This document shows positions 1 through 5,625 of a stretch of 5,625 bases of DNA, piece after piece. Source of the DNA: Acetobacteraceae bacterium (GTDB lineage: Bacteria; Pseudomonadota; Alphaproteobacteria; Acetobacterales; Acetobacteraceae); NCBI GenBank assembly GCA_947475475.1, contig CANJOG010000154.1, positions 1-5,625 on the forward strand, given 5' to 3'. The stretch's first letter is position 1; each line of letters begins with the position of its first letter. The notes under the pieces were generated by a model. That model saw only the letters and a list, made by a program, of their open reading frames with translations. It searched no databases and was not told the origin of the DNA. Position numbers and translations under genes: made by a program.

Positions 1-1102
1 CCAGGTTCATGCCATCGCGCAGCGGCGTGACCAGGCCGACCGCGGCCTCGCGCATATAGCCGGCCATGGTGGAGCGGGCGCCGGCGCGGGCAACTACGCG
101 TAAGGGCGTCCAGTCGGCCTCGCCGAATTCGCTGTTAATCGCGCCTGCCTCGCGTTCGAGCGCATGGCGCAGATCGCGATAGGTGGCGACCTCGCCGCGC
201 GAGAGGGCGGCGATTTGCAGGAAAGTGACTTCCCGGCGCCATTCCGGATGCTGTTCGAGCATACGGCGATAGCCGGAGAGGCGTTGCAGCAGGCCCTTGG
301 TGGGGTCCAGCCGGTCCACGCCGAGGATCAGCTTCTGGCCGATCAGGCTGTGGCGCAGGCGATCAGTGGCGGGGCCGCGCCAGGAATGTTCGGCCAGTTC
401 GGAGAATTCGCGCGCCTCGATCTCGACAGGGAAAGCACCCAACCGGACCCGGCGGCCATCGACCAGCAGGATATTGCCGGCCAGCCGGATCGCGCCCGCC
501 ATCTGCACCGCGCAATCGGCGAAATTCTCGACATCGTTATCAGTCTGGAAGCCGATCAGATCGGCCTCAAGCAGGTCTTTCAGCCACAGATCACATTCCG
601 GCGCCGCCGAGAGCACGTCCGGCTGCGGGAAGGGCACATGCAGGAAGAAGCCGATCGGCGCCGTCACACCCCGGGCGCGGAGCGCGGCCGGCAGGATGAA
701 GAGGTGGAAATCATGCACCCAGACGATGTCGGTCGGGGTCAGCAGGGGCACCAGGCTGTCGGCGATGCGCTCATTCACCTTGCGGAACCACTGGGCGGCG
801 CGGCGATCGAAGACCATCAGCTCGGGCATGGAATGGAGCAGCGGCCAGAGCACGCTGTTGGCATAGCCATTGTAATAGGTGGCGTATTCCTCGGGCGTCA
901 GGTCGATTGTGGCGTAGGAGACGCCGCCAAGCTCGGAAAGGCGCGGCTCATTATCCGCATCCTCGCGGATTTTACCGCTCCAGCCGAACCAGACGCCGCC
1001 CCGGCGCTGCATCAGCCCATCCAGTGCCACGGCGAGTCCGCCAGCCTGAGCCCCGGCTTCGGGGTCAGGAACGCGGTTAGAGACAACTACAAGACGGGAC
1101 AT
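1..1102 (-). CDS. otsA: Trehalose-6-phosphate synthase OtsA (GT20), 3' end beyond the window
   Basis: This cytoplasmic retaining glycosyltransferase joins UDP-glucose to glucose-6-phosphate, giving trehalose-6-phosphate, the first step of the OtsAB trehalose pathway. Reading leftward from the ATG at 1102-1100 gives 367 residues with no stop. The N-terminus MSRLVVVSNR matches E. coli OtsA almost residue for residue. Family landmarks follow in order: R10, the GGLA loop (21-24), WFGWSG (38-43), the YYN and LWP segment (76-87), HDFH (130-133), GFFLHVPFP (151-159), GFQT (184-187), VDRLDPTKG (262-270, with R264 and K269), SRG (301-303), and GLVTPLRDGMNL (356-367, with D363). These cover the known phosphate and nucleotide-sugar contacts, so the visible part looks active. 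The family is usually about 460-480 residues, so roughly 100 C-terminal residues are missing because of the window edge, not a mutation. Only a weak GGTGG stretch precedes the start. No otsB is visible; it could lie to the left. Confidence 0.96.
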   Translation of the reverse strand, partial: MSRLVVVSNRVPDPEAGAQAGGLAVALDGLMQRRGGVWFGWSGKIREDADNEPRLSELGGVSYATIDLTPEEYATYYNGYANSVLWPLLHSMPELMVFDRRAAQWFRKVNERIADSLVPLLTPTDIVWVHDFHLFILPAALRARGVTAPIGFFLHVPFPQPDVLSAAPECDLWLKDLLEADLIGFQTDNDVENFADCAVQMAGAIRLAGNILLVDGRRVRLGAFPVEIEAREFSELAEHSWRGPATDRLRHSLIGQKLILGVDRLDPTKGLLQRLSGYRRMLEQHPEWRREVTFLQIAALSRGEVATYRDLRHALEREAGAINSEFGEADWTPLRVVARAGARSTMAGYMREAAVGLVTPLRDGMNL

Positions 1103-1596
1103 AGCACCACCAGAAGGGCAGCGAGGCATTTCGGGAAAGAAGAGCCAAGTCGAAAAAGCGACACGGTGCTGGTCTGGACTGCACCAGTTCCTGCAATGAC
1201 TGGCCGCTGGAGCCGATCCTGTCGCGAGGACTTGAGTCTCCCGCGCTGGTATCCGGCTACGACTTGCGGTGTTGTCATTGGCTCCGAATTCGCTCCTCGC
1301 GGGGTCTGGAGGCGTCTTGCCACCGCGATCACCGCCCCCTCTTCTTCGCGCTGGAAAAAGGCAAAAGCGTGGTGGGAATTGAGGCAGGCTGTGGGAATCT
1401 CGAAATATTTTTGTGACGGTGGCGGCCGCATCCGAGGGGGCAGGGCTGGCGGCGCGCCCGGCGCGGCAGGCAGCATCCGGTCCGGCGCAAACATGCCAGC
1501 AGAATCAGCTTAGTCAGCGCCCGGAATGCTCTAGCTTTGTTGAGCGGATGATTCAGACCTCCGGTGATTCCACCTTCGGTCATCATGCGCTAGACG
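1103..1596. other. Divergent intergenic region between otsA and cydD
   Basis: This 494-bp stretch separates two divergently transcribed genes and should contain both promoters. Open frames cross it on both strands, but their translations are rich in Arg, Pro and Ala, match no family I recognise, and run into otsA or cydD in the wrong frame, so I call none of them. I found no tRNA-like T-loop, no hairpin followed by a T-run, and no FNR box (TTGAT-N4-ATCAA). Visible structure is limited to a short A/T-rich patch near 1403-1412, an 8-bp direct repeat just left of it, and small hairpin-capable inverted repeats at 1165-1203. No sigma-70-type pair of -35 and -10 boxes is convincing on either strand. 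Confidence 0.7.
1372..1398. repeat. Short direct repeat GTGGGAAT, two copies 19 bp apart
   Basis: The octamer GTGGGAAT occurs exactly at 1372-1379 and again at 1391-1398. It lies in the otsA-cydD intergenic region, immediately left of the A/T-rich patch at 1403-1412. Start-to-start spacing is 19 bp, near two helical turns, which would suit a dimeric regulator. Nothing else supports a binding site, and a chance repeat in a region this size is quite possible. The repeat itself is seen directly; a regulatory role is inference. Confidence 0.3.
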
Positions 1597-3291
1597 ATGC
1601 TCATGGACGAGCCCGGACAAGCCACCAAGCACTGGCTGCGCGCGCAATCCGCCCTCGGCCGGCGGGCGGCGTTGCCCTCCATTGCCGCCACATTGATCGG
1701 CATTGTCTGCGCCATCACGCAAGCATGGTGCATCGCCATCATCCTGGCCTGGGCGCTGCGCGCCGATGGCACGGCACCGAGTCTGGCCCCCTTCATCGGA
1801 TTCGCCCTGCTCGGCCTGGCGCGCGCCGGGCTGAATTTCCTGGCCGAACGCGCCGCACTCGATGCTGGCGCCGCTGGCCGCCGTCGCCTGCGCGGCGAGG
1901 CGCTGACCCGCATGTTGCACGCCGGCCCCGCCATTTTCCGCACCCAGCATAGCGGTGCGCTGACGGCGGCGGTGATCGACCGGATCGAGGCGTTGGACGG
2001 TCTGTTCGCCCGCTGGATACCGGCCGCCGCTGTCGCCCTGATCGGCCCGCTGATCGTGCTGTTGGCGGTGGCGGCGGTGGATTGGGGCGCGGCTTTGGTG
2101 CTGGCAGTGCTCGGCATGCTGGTTCCGCTCGGCATGGCGCTGGCCGGACTCGGCGCGGCGGCGGCCTCGGGCCGGCAATTCCTGGCCCTGACCCGTTTGC
2201 AGGCCCGCTTTCTCGACCGGGTGCGCGGAATTGCCACCATCGTGCTGGCCAATCGCGCCGGTGATGAGGCCGCCGCGCTGGCCCGCAGCGCCGACGAACT
2301 GCGCCGCCGCACAATGCGCGTGCTGCGCGTGGCCTTTCTCTCCTCGGCGGTGCTGGATTGCGCCATTGCCGCCGCGGTCATCATCCTGGCGATTCGCGAA
2401 TGGGGGATCATCTCTGGAATCGACGCCGGAAGGCTGGATATCGCGCTGTTCACGCTGCTGCTGGTGCCAGAATTCTTCGCCCCGCTGCGCGCTTTCTCGG
2501 CTGCCTATCAGGACCGGATGCATGCCGCTGGCGCAGCAGGCGCGCTGGCGCAATTGCCGAAATTGCCCGAGCCGGCAACCGCACTGGCCCAGCCGATCCG
2601 CACCGTGCCGGCACATGGCGTGACCATCGCCTTCGAACAAGTTGGCTTCACCTGGGACGCCGCGCGCGGCCCGGCTCTGTCCGGCGTGAATTTCCGAGTC
2701 CCGGCCGGCGAGACCATGGTGCTGCTTGGCCCCTCGGGTGCGGGCAAATCCACCATCCTGGAAATCCTGCTCGGCTTTATCCGCCCGGAAACCGGCCGGG
2801 TGACCATCAATGGCGCGCCGATCGAGAGCATTGTGCCGGAGGCGCTGTCGCGCATGACCGGCTGGATTGGCCAGAAGCCGATTCTGTTCTCCGGCACGCT
2901 TGAGGAAAACCTCCGCTTCGCCAAGCCTGACGCCACCGATGCCGAGATCGCCAAGGCGCTGCGCAATGCCAGCGCCGATGGCTTCGTTGCCGCCCTGCCG
3001 CAGGGCCTGGCGACGCCGATTGGCGAGGGCGGCTATGGGCTCTCCGGCGGTCAGGCCCAGCGCATCGCCATTGCCCGCGCCTTCCTGAAAAACGCGCCGC
3101 TGCTGCTGATGGACGAACCGACCGCGCATCTCGATCCGGCAACCGAGGCGGAGGTGCTGGAAAGCCTGCGCCGCCTCGCGGTTGGCCGCACCGTCATTCT
3201 CGCCAGCCATGCCGCTGCCGCGCATAGTTTCGGCGGACGGCGCCTGGAGTTGCGGGACGGCCAAGCCCAGCCGGCGCGAGGCGTCGCATGA
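1597..3291 (+). CDS. cydD: CydD, ABC transporter half of the CydDC complex (permease plus ATPase)
   Basis: This is an inner-membrane half-transporter that pairs with CydC; the complex exports cysteine/glutathione and has also been described as a heme transporter, and it supports cytochrome bd assembly. It has 564 residues; E. coli CydD has 588. The membrane domain (1 to about 310) has six likely spans near 27-52, 64-85, 138-160, 163-186, 247-267 and 280-296. CydD-type sequence includes FLALTRL with FLDRVRG (195-211) and LLLVPEFFAPLRAF (287-300). The ATPase domain has A-loop W353, Walker A GPSGAGKST (378-386), Q-loop Q426, signature LSGGQ (482-486), Walker B with D506 and E507, D-loop D513 and switch H538. 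An in-frame TAG at 1591 rules out a longer start. ATG 1597 and ATG 1603 are both possible and neither has a clear Shine-Dalgarno; the distance to the conserved WLRAQ favours either equally. The stop overlaps the cydC start. Confidence 0.93.
   Translation: MLMDEPGQATKHWLRAQSALGRRAALPSIAATLIGIVCAITQAWCIAIILAWALRADGTAPSLAPFIGFALLGLARAGLNFLAERAALDAGAAGRRRLRGEALTRMLHAGPAIFRTQHSGALTAAVIDRIEALDGLFARWIPAAAVALIGPLIVLLAVAAVDWGAALVLAVLGMLVPLGMALAGLGAAAASGRQFLALTRLQARFLDRVRGIATIVLANRAGDEAAALARSADELRRRTMRVLRVAFLSSAVLDCAIAAAVIILAIREWGIISGIDAGRLDIALFTLLLVPEFFAPLRAFSAAYQDRMHAAGAAGALAQLPKLPEPATALAQPIRTVPAHGVTIAFEQVGFTWDAARGPALSGVNFRVPAGETMVLLGPSGAGKSTILEILLGFIRPETGRVTINGAPIESIVPEALSRMTGWIGQKPILFSGTLEENLRFAKPDATDAEIAKALRNASADGFVAALPQGLATPIGEGGYGLSGGQAQRIAIARAFLKNAPLLLMDEPTAHLDPATEAEVLESLRRLAVGRTVILASHAAAAHSFGGRRLELRDGQAQPARGVA
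3288..3291 (+). promoter_or_regulatory. ATGA stop/start overlap coupling cydD to cydC
   Basis: The ATG of cydC (3288-3290) shares bases with the TGA of cydD (3289-3291). Such 4-bp overlaps usually reflect translational coupling by ribosome re-initiation, which would help make the two subunits in equal amounts. The upstream Shine-Dalgarno is weak (GAGG near 3278-3281), consistent with dependence on coupling. The overlap is seen directly; coupling is inferred. Confidence 0.85.
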
Positions 3292-4949
3292 GCGGCACAA
3301 CCAATCCCGCCGCGCCGCTGCTACGGATTCTTGGCCTTTGGCGCGGCCGGTCCTTGTGGCTGTTGCTCGGACTGCTGGTCTCGCTCGCGGCGCTCACCGC
3401 CTCGGTGGCGCTGATGTATTCGGCTGGCACCATGGTGGCCGTTGGGTCGGGTGTCGCCATTACCGCCGGGGTGGCGGGTATCGCCGTGATGCTGCGGGTC
3501 TTCGGGCTGTCGCGCATCGCACTGCGCTATCTCGAACGCCTCGCCACGCATGCCGCGACCTTCCGCGCCTTGGCCGATCTGCGCATCTGGTTCTTCCGAG
3601 GGCTCGCGCGCAGTTCCGCCGGCGGGCTGGGTTTCCGCCGTGCCGGGGACCTGTTGTCGCGGCTGGTGAGCGATGTCGAGGCGCTGGACGGGCTGTATTT
3701 GCGCATCCTGATCCCGCTGGCCGGGGCGATTCTGCTATTGCCGTTGCTGGCACTCGCCGCCGGGCGGGTGGATTGGGGCCTCGCCGTCATTCTCTGCGTC
3801 CTGTTTGCGCTCACCGCCTTCGTTCTGCCGGGGCTTGCCGCGCGGCGCACGCTCGCGGAGGGGGAGAACCTCGCCACCGCGACCGCTGCGCTGCGCACCG
3901 CCGCCGCCGATGCGCTGTCCGGCTTGCGCGAGGTCCGCGCCTTTGGGGCGGAGGGGCGGGTGGCCGCTGCCATCCAGGCGCGCGAGGCACGGCTGTTCGA
4001 AACCCAGCGCCGCATCGCGCTACGCGGCGCCACCGCCCAGGCGGCGGCGTTTCTGCTCGGGCAGGCCGCCATCCTCGCCATTCTGATCTTCGCCGGCACG
4101 GGGCCGGCGGCCGCCACCGGGCTGATCTTCCTCGCTTTGGCCGCGTTCGAGGCCATCGCCATCCTGCCGCGCGCCGGCGTGCTGGCCGGACATTCGGCTG
4201 CCGCCGCCGCCCGCATTATCGAGGCGGCGGAAGCGCCGGTGCCCTATCCGGACCCGGCCATCCCGGCCAAGCCGCCCACCCGTTCCGCATTGCGGCTCGA
4301 AGGCGTGTCCTTCCGCTGGCAGGACGACCGTGACGCGGTGCTGGACGGGATGACGCTGGACATCCCCCATGGCAGCCGCGTCGCCATTCTCGGACCCTCC
4401 GGCGCTGGCAAGTCCACCATCGCCGCCCTGCTGCTCAAGGTCGCTGCCCCACAAGAGGGACGGATCACGCTGGGCGGCACCGATCTCGCCGATCTCAGCG
4501 CCCATGATGTGCGGGACCGGATCAGCCATCTGTCCCAGGCGACGCATTTGTTCGACGACACGATTCGCAACAATCTGCGCATTGGCCGGCCAGATGCCGA
4601 TGACGCGGCTATCTGGGCGGCGCTCGACCAGGCGGCGATCGGCGAGACGGTGCGTAACCTGCCGCATGGGCTGAATAGCTGGGTGGGCGAGGGCGGCCAT
4701 CGCTTCTCCGGCGGCCAGGGGCGGCGCCTCGCATTGGCGCGCACGCTGCTGTCGCCCGCGCCGATCCTGATCCTCGATGAGCCCGCCACCGGGCTGGATG
4801 CCGCCACTGAACGCGCTTTCCTGGAGACGTTGAACGCCTCCACCCAGGGGCGCACCATCATCCTCATTGCCCATCGCCTCACCGGGGTGGAAAAGCTTGA
4901 CCGGATCTGGCGGCTTTCCGCCGGGCGGGCGATTGCCGCGGCGGCCTGA
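3288..4949 (+). CDS. cydC: CydC, ABC transporter half of the CydDC complex (permease plus ATPase)
   Basis: This is the partner subunit of CydD in the inner-membrane complex. It has 553 residues, against 573 in E. coli CydC. The membrane domain has likely spans near 23-45, 46-70, 139-158, 162-184, 248-269 and 273-293. The segment RYLERLATHAATFR (80-93) matches E. coli RYFERLVSHDATFR; H88 therefore aligns with E. coli H85, reported as a heme ligand. The ATPase domain has A-loop W344, Walker A GPSGAGKST (369-377), Q-loop Q417, the CydC-typical GLNSWVGEGG just before signature FSGGQ (473-477), Walker B with D497 and catalytic E498, and switch H529. No motif is missing. The C-terminus stops soon after the last ATPase strand and lacks the roughly 20-residue tail of the E. 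coli protein. Internal similarity to CydD (for example EALDGL and VDWG in both) shows the two genes are ancient paralogs. Neither cydA nor cydB follows. Confidence 0.93.
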   Translation: MSGTTNPAAPLLRILGLWRGRSLWLLLGLLVSLAALTASVALMYSAGTMVAVGSGVAITAGVAGIAVMLRVFGLSRIALRYLERLATHAATFRALADLRIWFFRGLARSSAGGLGFRRAGDLLSRLVSDVEALDGLYLRILIPLAGAILLLPLLALAAGRVDWGLAVILCVLFALTAFVLPGLAARRTLAEGENLATATAALRTAAADALSGLREVRAFGAEGRVAAAIQAREARLFETQRRIALRGATAQAAAFLLGQAAILAILIFAGTGPAAATGLIFLALAAFEAIAILPRAGVLAGHSAAAAARIIEAAEAPVPYPDPAIPAKPPTRSALRLEGVSFRWQDDRDAVLDGMTLDIPHGSRVAILGPSGAGKSTIAALLLKVAAPQEGRITLGGTDLADLSAHDVRDRISHLSQATHLFDDTIRNNLRIGRPDADDAAIWAALDQAAIGETVRNLPHGLNSWVGEGGHRFSGGQGRRLALARTLLSPAPILILDEPATGLDAATERAFLETLNASTQGRTIILIAHRLTGVEKLDRIWRLSAGRAIAAAA

Positions 4950-4993
4950 GTTCGTTCAACATTGTGGGTGAAAGCCCCGCCAAAAAGCAGATC

Positions 4994-5000
4994 AAGGAGG
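4994..5000 (+). promoter_or_regulatory. Strong Shine-Dalgarno AAGGAGG for the cupin gene
   Basis: AAGGAGG lies 5 bases upstream of the ATG at 5006. It decides the start: a GTG at 4964 in the same frame would add 14 residues but would place this ribosome binding site inside the coding sequence. It is the only near-perfect Shine-Dalgarno in the window. Confidence 0.9.
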
Positions 5001-5005
5001 ACACC

Positions 5006-5509
5006 ATGAAGCTGATCCCGTTCGAAGAGAGCAATCCCATTGGGGCCTTGCTGATGAGCGCGTTCCAGCCGGACAAAATGGCGAAACACGAGCGCCAGGT
5101 TCAGTATTTCAGCTTCGAGAAGCCCGATCTCGGCGATAAGAGCCGCGCCGTCGCGGTGCTTGGCGTAACCGATCTCATGGCGGCTCAGGTGCAGGTTCTG
5201 CGCGGCTGTGGCGAGGGGCTGCATGTGCATGCCGCCATGACCGGATTCTGGATGGTGCTGCAGGGCCGCGTGACCTTCAAGGATGCGGACGGCAACACGC
5301 GCACCGCCGGGCCGCTCGAAGGCGTGGTGGTGCCGCGCGGCACGATCTATGGCTTCCGGGCCGAGGGGCCGGAGGATGCGATGGTTCTGCAGGTCGAGGC
5401 GCTGGTCTCAACGGCCAAGCAGAATACCTACAAGCTCTATGAGCCGAGCGATGCGGGCTCGGCCGGCGAATACGCCATTCACATGGATCTGTACGACGCG
5501 CGGGATTAA
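5006..5509 (+). CDS. Single-domain cupin protein, function unknown, atypical metal site
   Basis: This 167-residue protein, probably cytoplasmic (no signal peptide or membrane span), has one cupin beta-barrel at about 60-135. Motif 1 is readable as GLHVHAAMTGFWMVLQG (71-87), keeping H73, H75 and the closing glycine G87, but the usual glutamate position is glycine (G80). Motif 2 is VVVPRGTIYGFRA (107-119), keeping P110 and G112, with tyrosine (Y115) where a histidine normally binds metal. Only two of four classic ligands remain, so it may bind metal differently or not at all, and may act as a binding or sensing protein, not an oxygenase or isomerase. The first 55 and last 30 residues match nothing I recognise. 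It starts 56 bp after cydC on the same strand with no visible terminator, so cotranscription is possible, although its strong ribosome binding site implies independent translation. I assign no specific function. Confidence 0.85.
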   Translation: MKLIPFEESNPIGALLMSAFQPDKMAKHERQVQYFSFEKPDLGDKSRAVAVLGVTDLMAAQVQVLRGCGEGLHVHAAMTGFWMVLQGRVTFKDADGNTRTAGPLEGVVVPRGTIYGFRAEGPEDAMVLQVEALVSTAKQNTYKLYEPSDAGSAGEYAIHMDLYDARD

Positions 5510-5520
5510 GGCGGCCGGCT

Positions 5521-5625
5521 TCAGGTCACCGCGTTGGGCTCCAGCAGCACTTTGCACTGCGCATTTGGGCTGCGCAGCGACTCGAAGGTCGCCGAGAAAT
5601 TCTCGAAGCCGACGATGCCGGTGAC
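5521..5625 (-). CDS. C-terminus of a probable zinc-type medium-chain dehydrogenase, partial
   Basis: Reading leftward from the window edge, 34 codons end at a TGA (5523-5521) in a frame with family-like sequence: VTGIVGFENFSATFESLRSP, then AQCKVLLEP close to the end. The pattern of a short hydrophobic strand, a helix of the F-x-x-L-R-x-P type, then KVLLEP is typical of the last residues of zinc-dependent alcohol/threonine-dehydrogenase-like MDR proteins, where the helix faces the catalytic domain. More than 300 upstream residues, including the zinc ligands and Rossmann fold, lie outside the window, so substrate and activity cannot be judged. The gene is convergent with the cupin gene, with 11 bp between the stops and no obvious bidirectional terminator in that gap. 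The family assignment rests only on this short tail. Confidence 0.6.
   Translation of the reverse strand, partial: VTGIVGFENFSATFESLRSPNAQCKVLLEPNAVT

Noticed and set aside
1161..1191. Possible general-stress (EcfG-type) promoter for otsA on the minus strand, from a GGAAC at 1191-1187
   Set aside because: The matching -10 element (CGTT after 16-17 bases) is absent; the nearest CGTG is about 21 bases away, outside accepted spacing.
1165..1203. Hairpin-forming inverted repeats as a small RNA or riboswitch
   Set aside because: The stems are 5 bp with loops of 10-11 bases and are mutually overlapping; this is within chance expectation for GC-rich DNA.
1087..1494. 135-codon minus-strand open frame in the otsA-cydD spacer
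   Set aside because: It overlaps the otsA start, has a Pro/Arg-rich low-information translation and no ribosome binding site; nothing supports it as a gene.
164..1513. 449-codon open frame on the plus strand opposite otsA and into the spacer
   Set aside because: The otsA strand has unmistakable family motifs through position 1102, and the plus-strand translation resembles no known protein.
1413..1952. 179-codon plus-strand open frame spanning the spacer and the start of cydD
   Set aside because: It runs over cydD in another frame; the cydD frame carries the conserved sequence from about 1630 on.
1531..3300. 589-codon open frame on the minus strand opposite cydD
   Set aside because: It is exactly antisense to a clear cydD, and its translation is rich in Arg, Gln, Gly and His with no recognisable motif. 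Long antisense frames are a common by-product of high-GC coding sequence.
1597..4949. Alternative identity of the two ABC genes as a lipid or drug exporter (MsbA/LmrA type)
   Set aside because: The adjacent, overlapping pair with CydD-typical LLLVPEFFAPLR and CydC-typical RYLERL...THAATFR and GLNSWVGEGG segments matches CydDC much better than homodimeric exporters.
4950..5005. Terminator between cydC and the cupin gene
   Set aside because: Only a 4-bp TTCA/TGAA pairing can form and no T-run follows, so no intrinsic terminator is supported.

Overview
The window is high-GC DNA (about two-thirds G+C by eye, with strong G/C preference at third codon positions). The gene content fits a Gram-negative proteobacterium: a GT20 trehalose-6-phosphate synthase close to E. 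coli OtsA and a heterodimeric CydD/CydC ABC transporter. An alphaproteobacterium is my best guess, but no rRNA or other lineage marker is present, so this is inference only.

Layout: (1) 1-1102, minus strand: the N-terminal 367 residues of otsA, cut by the left edge of the window. (2) 1103-1596: a 494-bp divergent intergenic region with no convincing gene or RNA. It must hold the promoters for otsA (leftward) and cydDC (rightward). (3) 1597-4949, plus strand: cydD and cydC, two paralogous half-transporter genes joined by a 4-bp ATGA overlap. (4) 5006-5509, plus strand: a 167-residue single-domain cupin of unknown role with a strong ribosome binding site and two of the usual four metal ligands replaced. 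(5) 5521-5625, minus strand: the last 34 codons of a gene convergent with the cupin gene, most likely a zinc-type medium-chain dehydrogenase, cut by the right edge.

How the genes work together: CydD and CydC should form one inner-membrane complex. In E. coli it has been described as a cysteine/glutathione exporter and, more recently, as a heme transporter; it is needed to assemble cytochrome bd oxidase. Both nucleotide-binding domains have a full set of consensus motifs, and the histidine matching the heme-ligand position of E. coli CydC is present. The oxidase genes cydAB are not in the window. OtsA makes trehalose-6-phosphate for osmotic and desiccation protection; it is divergently placed and has no evident functional link to cydDC. 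The cupin gene follows cydC after 56 bp with no visible terminator, so it may be cotranscribed with cydDC.

I see no mobile element, CRISPR array, tRNA, rRNA or clearly new multi-gene system. The most unusual item is the cupin with a degenerate metal site next to cydDC.
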